Shown: one piece after another, positions 1 through 6,507 of the stretch
How positions within the stretch are numbered: the first letter of the stretch is position 1
Layout: the number at the start of each line of letters is the position of its first letter
The notes under the pieces: generated by a model
Told to the model about the DNA's origin: nothing
Seen by the model: the letters and a program-made list of their open reading frames with translations, nothing else
Databases searched by the model: none
Assembly (NCBI GenBank): GCA_013824045.1
Contig: PNND01000164.1
Span: forward strand, 1-7,070
Source: Rhodobacter sp.
Lineage (GTDB): Bacteria > Pseudomonadota > Alphaproteobacteria > Rhodobacterales > Rhodobacteraceae
Direction of reading: 5' to 3'
Length of the DNA: 7,070 bases
Position numbers and translations under genes: made by a program

Positions 1-2104
1 CCAGACCGGTTTCCTGATCGACCATCTTCATGCCGAGGCGGACCTTGCCGCGGTCGTCGAAGCCGAGGAGTTTCACCTTCACTTCCTGACCTTCCTTCAG
101 ATGCTCGTTCGGATGGTTCAGGCGCTTGTTCGCGATTTGCGACACATGCACCAGACCGTCGCGCTTGCCGAAGAAGTTCACGAAGGCACCGAAATCCACC
201 AGCTTGACGACCTTGCCGGTGTAGATTTTGCCCTCTTCGGGTTCGGCCACGATGGACCAGATCATGTCATAGGCGCGCTTGATCGCATCGGCCGAGGACG
301 AGGCGATCTTGATGATGCCATCATCGTTGATATCGACCTTGGCGCCGGACAGTTCCACGATCTCGCGGATGACCTTGCCGCCCGAACCGATGACCTCACG
401 GATTTTGTCCGTGGGGATCTGCAGGGTTTCGATCTTGGGTGCGTATTCGCTGAAGCCCTGCGGGGCCGACAGCGCCTTGTTCATCTCGCCCAGAATGTGC
501 AGGCGGCCGTCTTTGGCCTGTGCCAGCGCCTGTTCCATGATCTCGGGCGTGATGCCCGCGACCTTGATGTCCATCTGGAGCGAGGTGATGCCGTTTTCGG
601 TACCCGCTACCTTGAAGTCCATGTCGCCCAAGTGATCCTCGTCGCCGAGGATGTCGGTCAGCACGGCCCAGCGGCCATCATCTTCCAGGATCAGACCCAT
701 GGCCACGCCAGCGACCGGCGCTTTCAGCGGAACGCCCGCATCCATCATCGACAGCGAACCGCCGCAGACCGATGCCATCGAGGAGGAGCCGTTGGATTCC
801 GTGATCTCGGATACCACACGCACCGTGTAGGGGAAATCGGTCGGTGCGGGCAGGACAGCCTGCAGCGCGCGCCATGCCAGTTTCCCATGGCCGATTTCGC
901 GGCGGCCGGGCGAACCCACGCGGCCAACTTCGCCCACCGAATAGGGGGGGAAGTTGTAATGCAGCAGGAAGTTGGAGCGCGAATTGCCGTGCAGCGCGTC
1001 GATGATCTGCTCATCTTCGCCGGTGCCCAGCGTGGTGACGACAAGCGCCTGCGTTTCTCCGCGGGTGAAGAGGGCCGAGCCGTGGGTACGCGGCAGAATA
1101 CCGGTTTCCGACACGATGGAACGGACGGTCTTGTTGTCGCGTCCGTCGATACGGGCACCACCATTGATGATGTCGCCGCGCAGGATCGAGGATTCCAGCT
1201 TCTTGATCGCCGAGCCGAGGTTGATGTCGGCAAGGTCTTCTTCCGACAGCGCACCCTTGATGGCGGTCACGGCGGCAGAGATCGCATTGGTGCGGTCCTG
1301 CTTGTCCTTGATCGCAAAGGCGGCGCGCATCTGGGTTTCGCCAGCGGCTTTGACGCGTGCATAAAGGGCCGAGTAATCGGGCGCTTCAAAGTTGAAGGGC
1401 TCTTTCGCGGCATCTTCGGCCAGATCGATGATCAGGTCGATCACCGGCTGCATCCCGGCATGGCCAAACTTCACCGCGCCGAGCATTTCGGCTTCGGTCA
1501 GTTCATAGGCCTCGGATTCCACCATCATCACGGCGTCTTTGGTGCCGGCGATGACCAGATCAAGGCGCTGATCGGGGTTGTTGCGCAGGTTCTGCAGATC
1601 GTCGACCGACGGGTTCAGCACGTATTCGCCATTCGAGAAGCCGACGCGCGCCGCGCCGATCGGGCCCATGAAGGGCACGCCGGAAATCGTCAGCGCGGCC
1701 GAGGCGGCGATGATGGCGACGATGTCGGGTTCGTTGTGCAGGTCATGCGACAGCACAGTGCACATGACGAGGACTTCGTTCTTGAAGCCATCGACGAAGA
1801 GCGGGCGGCACGGACGGTCGATAAGGCGCGACGTCAGCGTTTCCTTTTCCGAAGGACGCGCCTCGCGCTTGAAAAAGCCGCCCGGAATCTTGCCGGCGGC
1901 ATAGTATTTTTCCTGATAATGCACGGTCAGAGGGAAAAAGTCCTGCCCCGGCTTTGCGCTTTTCGCAAAGGTGACGTTGGCCATGACCGAGGTTTCGCCA
2001 AGGGTGGCGATCACGGTGCCGTCGGCCTGACGGGCAACCTTCCCGGTTTCCAGGGTAAGCGTTTCACCGCCCCACTGGATGGATTTCTTGATAACGTTGA
2101 ACAT
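1..2104 (-). CDS. pnp: polyribonucleotide nucleotidyltransferase (PNPase), 3' end cut by window
   Basis: PNPase is a trimeric 3'-5' phosphorolytic exoribonuclease that degrades RNA to nucleoside diphosphates and works in the cytoplasmic degradosome. The 701 visible codons start [20 protein letters not shown] and show the whole family architecture. The first RNase PH domain holds the [16 protein letters not shown] segment. The second holds [20 protein letters not shown] (Ser440-442) and [10 protein letters not shown], whose Asp490 and Asp496 correspond to the catalytic/metal aspartates of the E. coli enzyme. A KH domain follows at about 562-617 (GSGGK at 573-577), then an S1 domain at about 627-696. 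Families of this type are about 710-717 residues, so only roughly 10-15 residues are missing. The ATG at 2104 has an AGGAT ribosome-binding site six bases upstream. A weak promoter candidate, CTTTCC-N18-TATGCG (2229-2258), lies in the leader; I do not rely on it. Product call is certain. Confidence 0.98.
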   Translation of the reverse strand, partial: MFNVIKKSIQWGGETLTLETGKVARQADGTVIATLGETSVMANVTFAKSAKPGQDFFPLTVHYQEKYYAAGKIPGGFFKREARPSEKETLTSRLIDRPCRPLFVDGFKNEVLVMCTVLSHDLHNEPDIVAIIAASAALTISGVPFMGPIGAARVGFSNGEYVLNPSVDDLQNLRNNPDQRLDLVIAGTKDAVMMVESEAYELTEAEMLGAVKFGHAGMQPVIDLIIDLAEDAAKEPFNFEAPDYSALYARVKAAGETQMRAAFAIKDKQDRTNAISAAVTAIKGALSEEDLADINLGSAIKKLESSILRGDIINGGARIDGRDNKTVRSIVSETGILPRTHGSALFTRGETQALVVTTLGTGEDEQIIDALHGNSRSNFLLHYNFPPYSVGEVGRVGSPGRREIGHGKLAWRALQAVLPAPTDFPYTVRVVSEITESNGSSSMASVCGGSLSMMDAGVPLKAPVAGVAMGLILEDDGRWAVLTDILGDEDHLGDMDFKVAGTENGITSLQMDIKVAGITPEIMEQALAQAKDGRLHILGEMNKALSAPQGFSEYAPKIETLQIPTDKIREVIGSGGKVIREIVELSGAKVDINDDGIIKIASSSADAIKRAYDMIWSIVAEPEEGKIYTGKVVKLVDFGAFVNFFGKRDGLVHVSQIANKRLNHPNEHLKEGQEVKVKLLGFDDRGKVRLGMKMVDQETGL

Positions 2105-2110
2105 CAGCGG

Positions 2111-2147
2111 ATCCTATCTGGAGGATGTCGGCCCCTGCCGACCCTCC
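2111..2147 (-). promoter_or_regulatory. pnp leader hairpin and adjacent ribosome-binding site
   Basis: Read on the minus strand, 2147-2120 forms GGAGG-GTCGGC, loop AGGG, GCCGAC, two unpaired bases AT, then CCTCC: 11 base pairs, nearly all G-C. The AGGAT ribosome-binding site (2115-2111) begins only four bases after the hairpin, and the start codon 15 bases after it. The 5' arm contains GGAGG, itself Shine-Dalgarno-like but sequestered in the stem. In E. coli, pnp is autoregulated through an RNase III-cut leader hairpin. A similar role here is inference from position and stability; no protein-binding site can be read from the sequence. Confidence 0.5.
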
Positions 2148-2281
2148 GTTTTCATGGCGGCCCCATTGCCGCCGCCCCCTATCCTTCGCATGTGGCCGGG
2201 GGCATGGCCTCACGTCGCAGATGGGGGGCGCATACAGGAAAACAGGGGGTTTGGAAAGCACCGAGTGGGGCGTGGGCGCAA

Positions 2282-2327
2282 GCGGAGTTTGACGCAAACT
2301 CCGCGGCGGTTTCTGACGCAGAAACCG
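2282..2327. repeat. double-palindrome element, copy 1
   Basis: There are two adjacent perfect inverted repeats. Hairpin A has arms GCGGAGTTT (2282-2290) and AAACTCCGC (2296-2304) around a GACGC loop. Hairpin B has arms CGGTTTCT (2307-2314) and AGAAACCG (2320-2327) around the same GACGC loop, two bases further on. The order hairpin, short spacer, hairpin is repeated in copy 2 downstream. It looks like an intergenic repeat of the REP/palindromic-unit kind. Lack of a T-tract and the tandem arrangement argue against a plain terminator. Confidence 0.8.
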
Positions 2328-2354
2328 GGAATTCGAACGTATGGCAGGGGTCAG

Positions 2355-2401
2355 GCGGAATTTGTGGCAAATTCCGTCGCGATTTCTGCGTAAGAAATCG
2401 C
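2355..2401. repeat. double-palindrome element, copy 2
   Basis: Hairpin A' has arms CGGAATTT (2356-2363) and AAATTCCG (2369-2376) around GTGGC, with a possible flanking G-T pair (2355/2377). Hairpin B' has arms GCGATTTCT (2379-2387) and AGAAATCGC (2393-2401) around GCGTA. It aligns with copy 1 over its full length, starting 73 bases later. Where the stems differ (G-C at 2287/2299 against A-T at 2360/2372, and G-C at 2309/2325 against A-T at 2382/2398) both partners change, so pairing is kept. The loops differ freely. Confidence 0.8.
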
Positions 2402-2430
2402 CAAGGTCGGACCGGCTTCGCCAGAAATGC

Positions 2431-2463
2431 AAAACGCCCACGACCTTGCGGGTCGCGGGCGTT
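2431..2463 (-). terminator. Rho-independent terminator of rpsO
   Basis: On the minus strand a 13-base-pair stem with one G-T pair (arms AACGCCCGCGACC and GGTCGTGGGCGTT, loop CGCAA) ends in a short T-run (TTTT, the last two bases beyond the stem). It begins 21 bases after the rpsO stop codon. Long GC stem, small loop and T-run are the standard signature. The T-run is short, so some read-through into pnp is possible. Confidence 0.85.
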
Positions 2464-2484
2464 CGGGCAACCCTTGCGGGATGG

Positions 2485-2754
2485 TCAGCGACGCAGGCCG
2501 AGACGGCCGATCAGCGACGTGTAACGCGCCTCATCCTTGGTCTTGAGGTAATCCAGCAGCTTGCGGCGCTGGGCCACGAGCATCAGAAGGCCACGGCGCG
2601 AGTGGTTGTCCTTCTTGTGGGTCTTGAAGTGTTCGGTCAGCGTCGCGATGCGCGACGACAGGATCGCAACCTGCACTTCGGGCGAACCGGTGTCGCCTTC
2701 CTTGGTTGCGTAGTCTTTGATAACGCGGGCTTTTTCTTCGACAGTGATCGACAT
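2485..2754 (-). CDS. rpsO: 30S ribosomal protein S15
   Basis: The protein has 89 residues, the usual S15 length, starting [20 protein letters not shown] and ending LIGRLGLRR. It carries the S15 signature [21 protein letters not shown] followed by [28 protein letters not shown] and the terminal [11 protein letters not shown]15 binds the central domain of 16S rRNA early in small-subunit assembly. The start at 2754 has a strong AGGAG seven bases upstream (2762-2766). An upstream in-frame extension would run antisense through the RTX gene promoter and coding start and is not real. rpsO and pnp are adjacent in many bacteria, but here a terminator and palindromes separate them. truB, usually next upstream, has been displaced by about 2.7 kb of other genes. 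Confidence 0.99.
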   Translation of the reverse strand: MSITVEEKARVIKDYATKEGDTGSPEVQVAILSSRIATLTEHFKTHKKDNHSRRGLLMLVAQRRKLLDYLKTKDEARYTSLIGRLGLRR

Positions 2755-2852
2755 CGGATATCTCCTGTTCAGAGGGTGAAGGCGCAAGCCGGGATGTCGT
2801 CCAGCAAGGCCGATAGAACCACCGCGAGTCGGCTGACCCGGGCGGATGGCGG

Positions 2853-2888
2853 CGTATAGGGGAAAACGGCTTGAAAGAAAAGTGTCAA
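2853..2888 (-). promoter_or_regulatory. candidate rpsO promoter elements
   Basis: A perfect -35-like TTGACA (2888-2883) and a -10-like TATACG (2858-2853) lie about 100 bases upstream of the rpsO start. They are 24 bases apart, too far to form one sigma-70 promoter. TATACG could instead use CTTTTC (spacer 18) as its -35, and the run CCCCTATA also resembles a heat-shock-sigma -10. A promoter for rpsO is expected here, but which elements are used is not resolved by the sequence. Confidence 0.35.
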
Positions 2889-2891
2889 ACA

Positions 2892-2941
2892 GTGGTGCGA
2901 TTAACCACGCCTGTGGAATCCCGGCGCTTTGCCCGCCGGGA
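2892..2941. other. paired hairpins in the rpsO/RTX divergent spacer
   Basis: Two inverted repeats occupy the 280-base spacer between rpsO and the RTX gene. GTGGT (2892-2896) pairs with ACCAC (2904-2908) around a 7-base loop. The stronger TCCCGGCG (2919-2926) pairs with CGCCGGGA (2934-2941) around CTTTGCC. CCAC (2905-2908) could alternatively pair with GTGG (2913-2916), so the first stem has a competitor. They lack T-runs on either strand. They could be operator-like sites or incidental GC-rich structure. The rest of the spacer holds candidate promoter elements and two ribosome-binding sites. Confidence 0.35.
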
Positions 2942-3034
2942 AGCTGGAACGAAAAGGGTGATTCTGGCATAGTGTCATGGGGTGATGCGGGCTGGGGGGC
3001 CTGTATTTCGTGGTCTGTGTAAGGGGTGCCATCC

Positions 3035-4030
3035 ATGTTTGGATTGCTCGGGTTGGTTGGGCTTGTCGTTGCGGGAATGGTGGCGGATGTCACCGCGAAT
3101 TCCGGATCCAATGATGACGATCCCGAAGCGGATATCGACGACGGCGATGTTGTCGCGCCCGCCGATGAGGCGGCGACGGCCGATCTTCTGGCTTTGTCCT
3201 TTGGCGACACCAATCCCGATGGCATGCCGACCAGTGATGACATCCCCGACGCGCCGGATGCCGACATCATCAACTATGGCACATCTGGCAGTGACATCCT
3301 GAACGGTGGTGGCGGCAATGACCTGCTCAAGGGTGGCGCAGGCCGCGACGTGATCAGTGGCGGGGGTGGGGATGATCGGCTCGTGGGTGGATCGGGCGAT
3401 GATCAGATCGACGGAGGCGATGACGATGATCGCCTTCTGGGCCGCGTCGGTGCGGATCATCTGACGGGCGGGGCAGGGGATGATGTGCTGCGTGGCGGCG
3501 GTGGGGCGGATCATCTTGCCGGTGGTGAAGGGGACGATCTTCTTGCAGGCGGGGCCGGGGATGACACCGTGCTGGGCGGGTCGGGCGATGATACGCTGCG
3601 GGGCGGGGCCGGGGATGACTGGCTGGCAGGGGGCACCGGCGCGGATGTGCTGACCGGTGGCACAGGGGCCGACACTCTGGATGGTGGCGAGGGCGATGAC
3701 ACGCTGGATGGCGGCGCGGGGGCAGATTACCTGAACGCCGGGGCGGGCAATGATGTGCTGCGCCTGTCGAGCGACACCTATGCCACGGGCGATGCCGGAT
3801 CGGACGTGTTCGAGATGATGTCGCCGGGCAGTTCCCTGATCGCGGATTACAACGCGGCAGAAGACAGTCTGGTGGTTGTTTACACGCCCACAGAAGGCGG
3901 CGAGGTGCCCGAGGTGACAGTGCAGACCGATGGCGACGATGCCTTGATCCTGATGGATGGTGAGGTGCTGGCGCGGGTTGCCAATGGGGCGGGGCTGACC
4001 CTTTCCGATATTCAGCTGCGCGTGGCCTGA
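3035..4030 (+). CDS. RTX-type calcium-binding repeat protein
   Basis: The protein has 331 residues, starting [23 protein letters not shown] 3035 is chosen because AAGGGG (3021-3026) sits eight bases upstream; an in-frame GTG at 3026 overlaps that site. Residues 1-17 are a hydrophobic segment without basic residues, either a membrane anchor or an unusual signal peptide (possible cleavage after VTA, residue 21). Residues 22-81 are an acidic Asp/Ala-rich linker. Residues 82-243 are about 18 nonapeptides of the GGxGxDxLx kind, which bind calcium and fold as a parallel beta-roll. Residues 244-331 form a beta-rich tail ([25 protein letters not shown], ending [11 protein letters not shown]). RTX proteins are normally exported by type I secretion, but no transporter gene is nearby. 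The gene has its own direction and converges on the hydrolase gene. A weak -35/-10 pair, TGGAAC-N17-CATAGT, lies near 2954-2976. Export and cell-surface role are inferred; no enzymatic domain is seen. Confidence 0.9.
   Translation: MFGLLGLVGLVVAGMVADVTANSGSNDDDPEADIDDGDVVAPADEAATADLLALSFGDTNPDGMPTSDDIPDAPDADIINYGTSGSDILNGGGGNDLLKGGAGRDVISGGGGDDRLVGGSGDDQIDGGDDDDRLLGRVGADHLTGGAGDDVLRGGGGADHLAGGEGDDLLAGGAGDDTVLGGSGDDTLRGGAGDDWLAGGTGADVLTGGTGADTLDGGEGDDTLDGGAGADYLNAGAGNDVLRLSSDTYATGDAGSDVFEMMSPGSSLIADYNAAEDSLVVVYTPTEGGEVPEVTVQTDGDDALILMDGEVLARVANGAGLTLSDIQLRVA
3278..3763 (+). repeat. RTX nonapeptide repeat array (about 18 x 27 bases)
   Basis: This stretch encodes tandem 9-residue units from GTSGSDILN to AGAGNDVLR, most matching GGxGxDxLx (for example [27 protein letters not shown]). 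The sixth and seventh units, GGDDDDRLL and GRVGADHLT, break the consensus: Asp replaces the fourth-position Gly, then the second Gly is lost. They may mark a kink between two beta-roll blocks of about five and eleven units. The high Gly/Asp content explains the long Pro/Arg-rich open frames on the opposite strand. Confidence 0.9.
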
Positions 4031-4920
4031 TCCGATGTGAAGAAGGGAAGAAAGGCCGCAAGCACGGCCTGTGGGTTTTCCTCCATCACGAAATGGCCCG
4101 AGTCACAGGCCGCGTCTGTCACAGTTTCTGCCCACCGCCGCCAGATGCCTGCCGGATCGCCGGTGCGGGCGGGAAAGCCGTGGTGCCCCCAGAGGAAATG
4201 CAGCGGTGCCGTGATGCGGCGGCCCAGTGTACGGTCGGCCACATCATGCGCGCGGTCGGTGGTGGCCCCGGCGCGGTAATCGGCGCACATGGCGTGGATA
4301 CGCGCGGGGTCCGATGCCTGATCCCGGTAGGATTGCAGGGCAAAGGGTTGAAAGACCGACAGCGATTTCGCCCGCGTCCAGCCTTGCAGCGTGTGATCGA
4401 CCCAGGCCACCGGGTCAGACGCGATCATCCGTTCCGGCACGGGGGCAGGCTGGGCAAGAAAGGTCCAATGCCAAGCGGACATGCCAAGGTCATAGCCCCA
4501 GTTATCCCAATACTCTGCGGTGGGCGCGATTTCGATAATGCCAAGGCGGCGCAGCCGAGCGGGGTGGTCCAACGCCAGCCGATAGGCCACCCGCGCGCCG
4601 CGATCATGGCCGAGGACATGCGCCGACGGCAGGCCAAGCTGATCCATCAGCGCGACCATATCGGCGGCCATCCGGCGCTTGGAATAGGCGTCGTGGGTGG
4701 CATCATCCGGCGGGGCATCGCTTTGCCCATAGCCGCGCAGATCGGGGATGATCACGTGGAACCGGTCAGTGAAGGCCGGCGCGATCTGCGCCCAGCACAG
4801 GCCGTTCTGTGGAAAGCCATGCAGCAGGATCAGCGGATCACCCTTGCCCGCCCGCTGCACCGAAAGAGTGATGTCCGGCAGGGCGATGCGGTCACGCACA
4901 AAACCGGGGATCGTGGTCAT
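4012..4920 (-). CDS. alpha/beta hydrolase, fluoroacetate/haloacetate dehalogenase type
   Basis: The 302-residue product has the alpha/beta hydrolase fold: HGFPQN oxyanion region (34-39), PDLRGYGQSD (59-68), nucleophile elbow GHDRG (104-108) with Asp as nucleophile, and SGHF with catalytic His276. Asp106 followed by Arg107 and Arg110, plus His151-Trp152, Trp181 and Tyr215 in the cap, match in spacing the carboxylate- and halide-binding residues of fluoroacetate dehalogenase (Asp110, Arg111, Arg114, His155, Trp156, Trp185, Tyr219, His280, from memory). That enzyme hydrolyses haloacetates to glycolate through an aspartyl-ester intermediate. The catalytic-acid position (Asp134 there) is Glu130 here (IIEIAPT). 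No signal peptide is seen, so it is probably cytoplasmic. ATG 4920 overlaps the DUF1643 stop as ATGA and has GGAG eight bases upstream, so it is preferred over a TTG at 4926. The 3' end overlaps the RTX gene by 19 bases. Family is sure; substrate is inferred, and an epoxide hydrolase is the alternative. Confidence 0.88.
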   Translation of the reverse strand: MTTIPGFVRDRIALPDITLSVQRAGKGDPLILLHGFPQNGLCWAQIAPAFTDRFHVIIPDLRGYGQSDAPPDDATHDAYSKRRMAADMVALMDQLGLPSAHVLGHDRGARVAYRLALDHPARLRRLGIIEIAPTAEYWDNWGYDLGMSAWHWTFLAQPAPVPERMIASDPVAWVDHTLQGWTRAKSLSVFQPFALQSYRDQASDPARIHAMCADYRAGATTDRAHDVADRTLGRRITAPLHFLWGHHGFPARTGDPAGIWRRWAETVTDAACDSGHFVMEENPQAVLAAFLPFFTSDQATRS

Positions 4921-5426
4921 GGCCAAAGCTCCGGCTGGCGGTCATAGCCGATATAAAGCGGGTGCTTGGGGTGCCCGCCTTGGGAAAGACCAAGCGTAAA
5001 CAGTGGCCGGCCCGTGGCGCGCAGCAACCGTTCCACCTGCGCGCCCCGGCCCAGATGCGCGCCATGGGTGCCCCAGGCACAGATGATGCGGTCAGCCCAG
5101 CCCTGCGCGCTGTCGGCAATCGCCGCATCATTGCCGGGACCGATGGGATCGGCCACCGCGCGCATCACACGGGGATCGGTGGCGCGAAAGGCGAAGATGT
5201 TGGTCACCCGGAACGCCCCGAACCCCAGCGCCCGCGCGCGGCGTTCACAGCGCTCTACCGTTGGGTCATTCTGCACCTCGGTCGCAGTGGAGGGGTTCAG
5301 CATCACGAACAGCGCCTTTTCCTCCTCCGGGTTCCAGACGCGCGTCAGCAGATAGCGATACGCCTCGCAGGAGGAGTAAACCGCCGTGCTGGCGGCATCG
5401 CCTTTTTGATGGCTGCGGATGATCAT
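4917..5426 (-). CDS. DUF1643 family protein
   Basis: This 169-residue soluble protein of unknown function carries the hallmarks I associate with DUF1643: VMLNPSTAT (41-49) with NDPTVERC (53-60), VTNIFAFRATDP (74-85), ICAWGTHG (115-122), and a C-terminal LSQGGHPKHPLYI (147-159). The invariant Asn, Asp, Cys and His residues suggest a binding or catalytic pocket, but no activity is established that I know of. It has no signal peptide or membrane segment. ATG 5426 is preceded by AGGGG nine bases upstream. It starts 61 bases after truB in the same direction with no terminator between, and its TGA overlaps the hydrolase ATG, so the three genes are probably co-transcribed and the last two translationally coupled. 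Confidence 0.9.
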   Translation of the reverse strand: MIIRSHQKGDAASTAVYSSCEAYRYLLTRVWNPEEEKALFVMLNPSTATEVQNDPTVERCERRARALGFGAFRVTNIFAFRATDPRVMRAVADPIGPGNDAAIADSAQGWADRIICAWGTHGAHLGRGAQVERLLRATGRPLFTLGLSQGGHPKHPLYIGYDRQPELWP

Positions 5427-5487
5427 GCGGCATCGCCCCTGACTGACCGGATCAGGGTATTTGAGCCAAGGTGATATGGCAAAGGGG

Positions 5488-6390
5488 TCAGTTGAACACG
5501 CGCGACGGGTGCAATTCGCCCGATTGATAACGCCCCACTGCCAAGGCGCGCCCTTGGAATGAGGCCCAGACCTCTGTCCCCCATTCGATGCCAGAGGCGA
5601 TGACCATGCCCGGATTGCCGTTGCGCAGGCGGGCGGCGCCTTCGGGCGTGGCGATCACTTGCGGCAGGTTTGTCAGGCCCAGTTCCAGCGGTTTGATCAG
5701 GCTGTCGATCTCTTCGCTGCGGGCAAGACGGTCAATCTCTTCCAGACTGACGCCATCGCTGGCGTCAAATGGCCCTGACCATTCGCGCCGCAGCCATTGC
5801 ACATGGCCAAGGCAGCCCAGCGCGCGGCCAAGGTCGCGCGCGATGGATCGGACATAGCCACCCTTGCCGCAGACCATTTCCAGAAGCGCATGGTCGGCAT
5901 CCGGGCGCTCGGTCAGCGTCAGGCTGTCCACCCAGAGCGGGCGGGCCGCAAGGTCCATCTGTTCGCCTTCGCGCGCAAGGTCATAGGCGCGTTCGCCATC
6001 CACCTTCACGGCGGAAAACTGCGGCGGCACCTGCTGGATATTACCGCGAAAGGCAGTCAGGGCGGACTCAATCTCGGCATCTGATGGGCGGGTGGTGGCC
6101 GTTTCGATCACCGTGCCTTCGGCATCATCCGTGGTCGTCGCCGCGCCGAACCGAACCATGAATCGATAGCATTTCAGCGCATCGGTGATGTAGGGGACGG
6201 TCTTGGTCGCCTCGCCCAATGCCACGGCCAGAACGCCCGTTGCCGCAGGGTCCAACGTGCCGGCATGGCCCGCCTTTTGCGCCTGAAAGGCCCACTTCAC
6301 CTTGTTCACCACAGAGGTCGAGGTGATGCCCGCCGGTTTGTCGACAATCAGCCAGCCCGAAACTGCCCTGCCCTTTTTCGTGCGCGCCAT
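5488..6390 (-). CDS. truB: tRNA pseudouridine(55) synthase
   Basis: TruB isomerises U55 in the T-loop of tRNAs to pseudouridine. The 300-residue protein starts [20 protein letters not shown]. It contains the family motif [13 protein letters not shown] with catalytic Asp47, the YRFMVRFG strand with the following ATTTDDAEG, the [20 protein letters not shown] segment, and [15 protein letters not shown]. The C-terminal part (about 225-300) is a PUA-like region ending [13 protein letters not shown] 6390 is chosen because AGGGG (6397-6401) lies six bases upstream; an in-frame ATG at 6396 abuts that site, and farther extension would run antisense through pgsA. A good promoter lies just upstream (6416-6444), giving a short leader. 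It is the first gene of a probable truB-DUF1643-hydrolase transcript. Confidence 0.98.
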   Translation of the reverse strand: MARTKKGRAVSGWLIVDKPAGITSTSVVNKVKWAFQAQKAGHAGTLDPAATGVLAVALGEATKTVPYITDALKCYRFMVRFGAATTTDDAEGTVIETATTRPSDAEIESALTAFRGNIQQVPPQFSAVKVDGERAYDLAREGEQMDLAARPLWVDSLTLTERPDADHALLEMVCGKGGYVRSIARDLGRALGCLGHVQWLRREWSGPFDASDGVSLEEIDRLARSEEIDSLIKPLELGLTNLPQVIATPEGAARLRNGNPGMVIASGIEWGTEVWASFQGRALAVGRYQSGELHPSRVFN

Positions 6391-6415
6391 GCCCATCCCC
6401 TGTGTGAAGGCACGC

Positions 6416-6444
6416 GTGCTAGCGAAGGCGGTGTCGGGCGTCAA
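6416..6444 (-). promoter_or_regulatory. truB promoter (housekeeping sigma type)
   Basis: On the minus strand TTGACG (6444-6439) and TAGCAC (6421-6416) are separated by exactly 17 bases. The predicted transcription start is near 6408-6410, about 18 bases before the truB ATG and just upstream of its AGGGG. The -35 matches five of six consensus bases; the -10 keeps the TA start typical of weak alphaproteobacterial -10 boxes. Direction and placement fit truB. Confidence 0.65.
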
Positions 6445-6507
6445 CCACCGAGAAAAGGTCGCCTTTGCTCTTTCCCCCGGCGGCCTTGGCCTGCTATGCC
6501 TGCGCGC

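Larger units (their letters stand above)
2105..2484. other. rpsO-pnp intergenic spacer (380 bases)
   Basis: No convincing gene lies here. Open frames through it on both strands are by-products of high GC and of the palindromes. From the pnp side it holds the ribosome-binding site and leader hairpin (2111-2147), about 130 bases without recognisable structure (2148-2281), two double-palindrome modules (2282-2327 and 2355-2401), and the rpsO terminator (2431-2463). A separate pnp promoter is expected because rpsO has a terminator, but no strong one is visible. Confidence 0.8.

Noticed and set aside
2229..2258. Possible pnp promoter CTTTCC-N18-TATGCG
   Set aside because: Match to consensus is poor and other GC-rich placements are similar; kept only as a note.
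101..2524. An 807-residue open frame on the plus strand
   Set aside because: It lies antisense to pnp and part of rpsO; its sequence (Asp/Gly/His/Arg-rich, no domain) is the usual GC-driven mirror of a real gene.
2755..3273. A long N-terminal extension of S15
   Set aside because: S15 is 89 residues and has a strong AGGAG at the internal ATG; the extension crosses the divergent spacer and the RTX gene start.
3278..3763. Regular 27-base repeats as a possible CRISPR or minisatellite
   Set aside because: The period is nine codons in frame and encodes the RTX nonapeptide; no spacer/repeat alternation is present.
3354..4061. A 235-residue Pro/Arg/His-rich minus-strand open frame
   Set aside because: It mirrors the Gly/Asp repeat array of the RTX gene; the low-complexity composition follows from the 27-base repeats.
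4053..4070. Hairpin AGGCCG/CGGCCT followed by GTGGGTTTT downstream of the RTX stop
   Set aside because: The stem is only six base pairs, the T-run is short and offset, and it lies inside the hydrolase coding sequence, so terminator function is not supported.
4093..4947. A 284-residue plus-strand open frame
   Set aside because: It is the antisense shadow of the dehalogenase-like gene, which has all its catalytic motifs on the minus strand.
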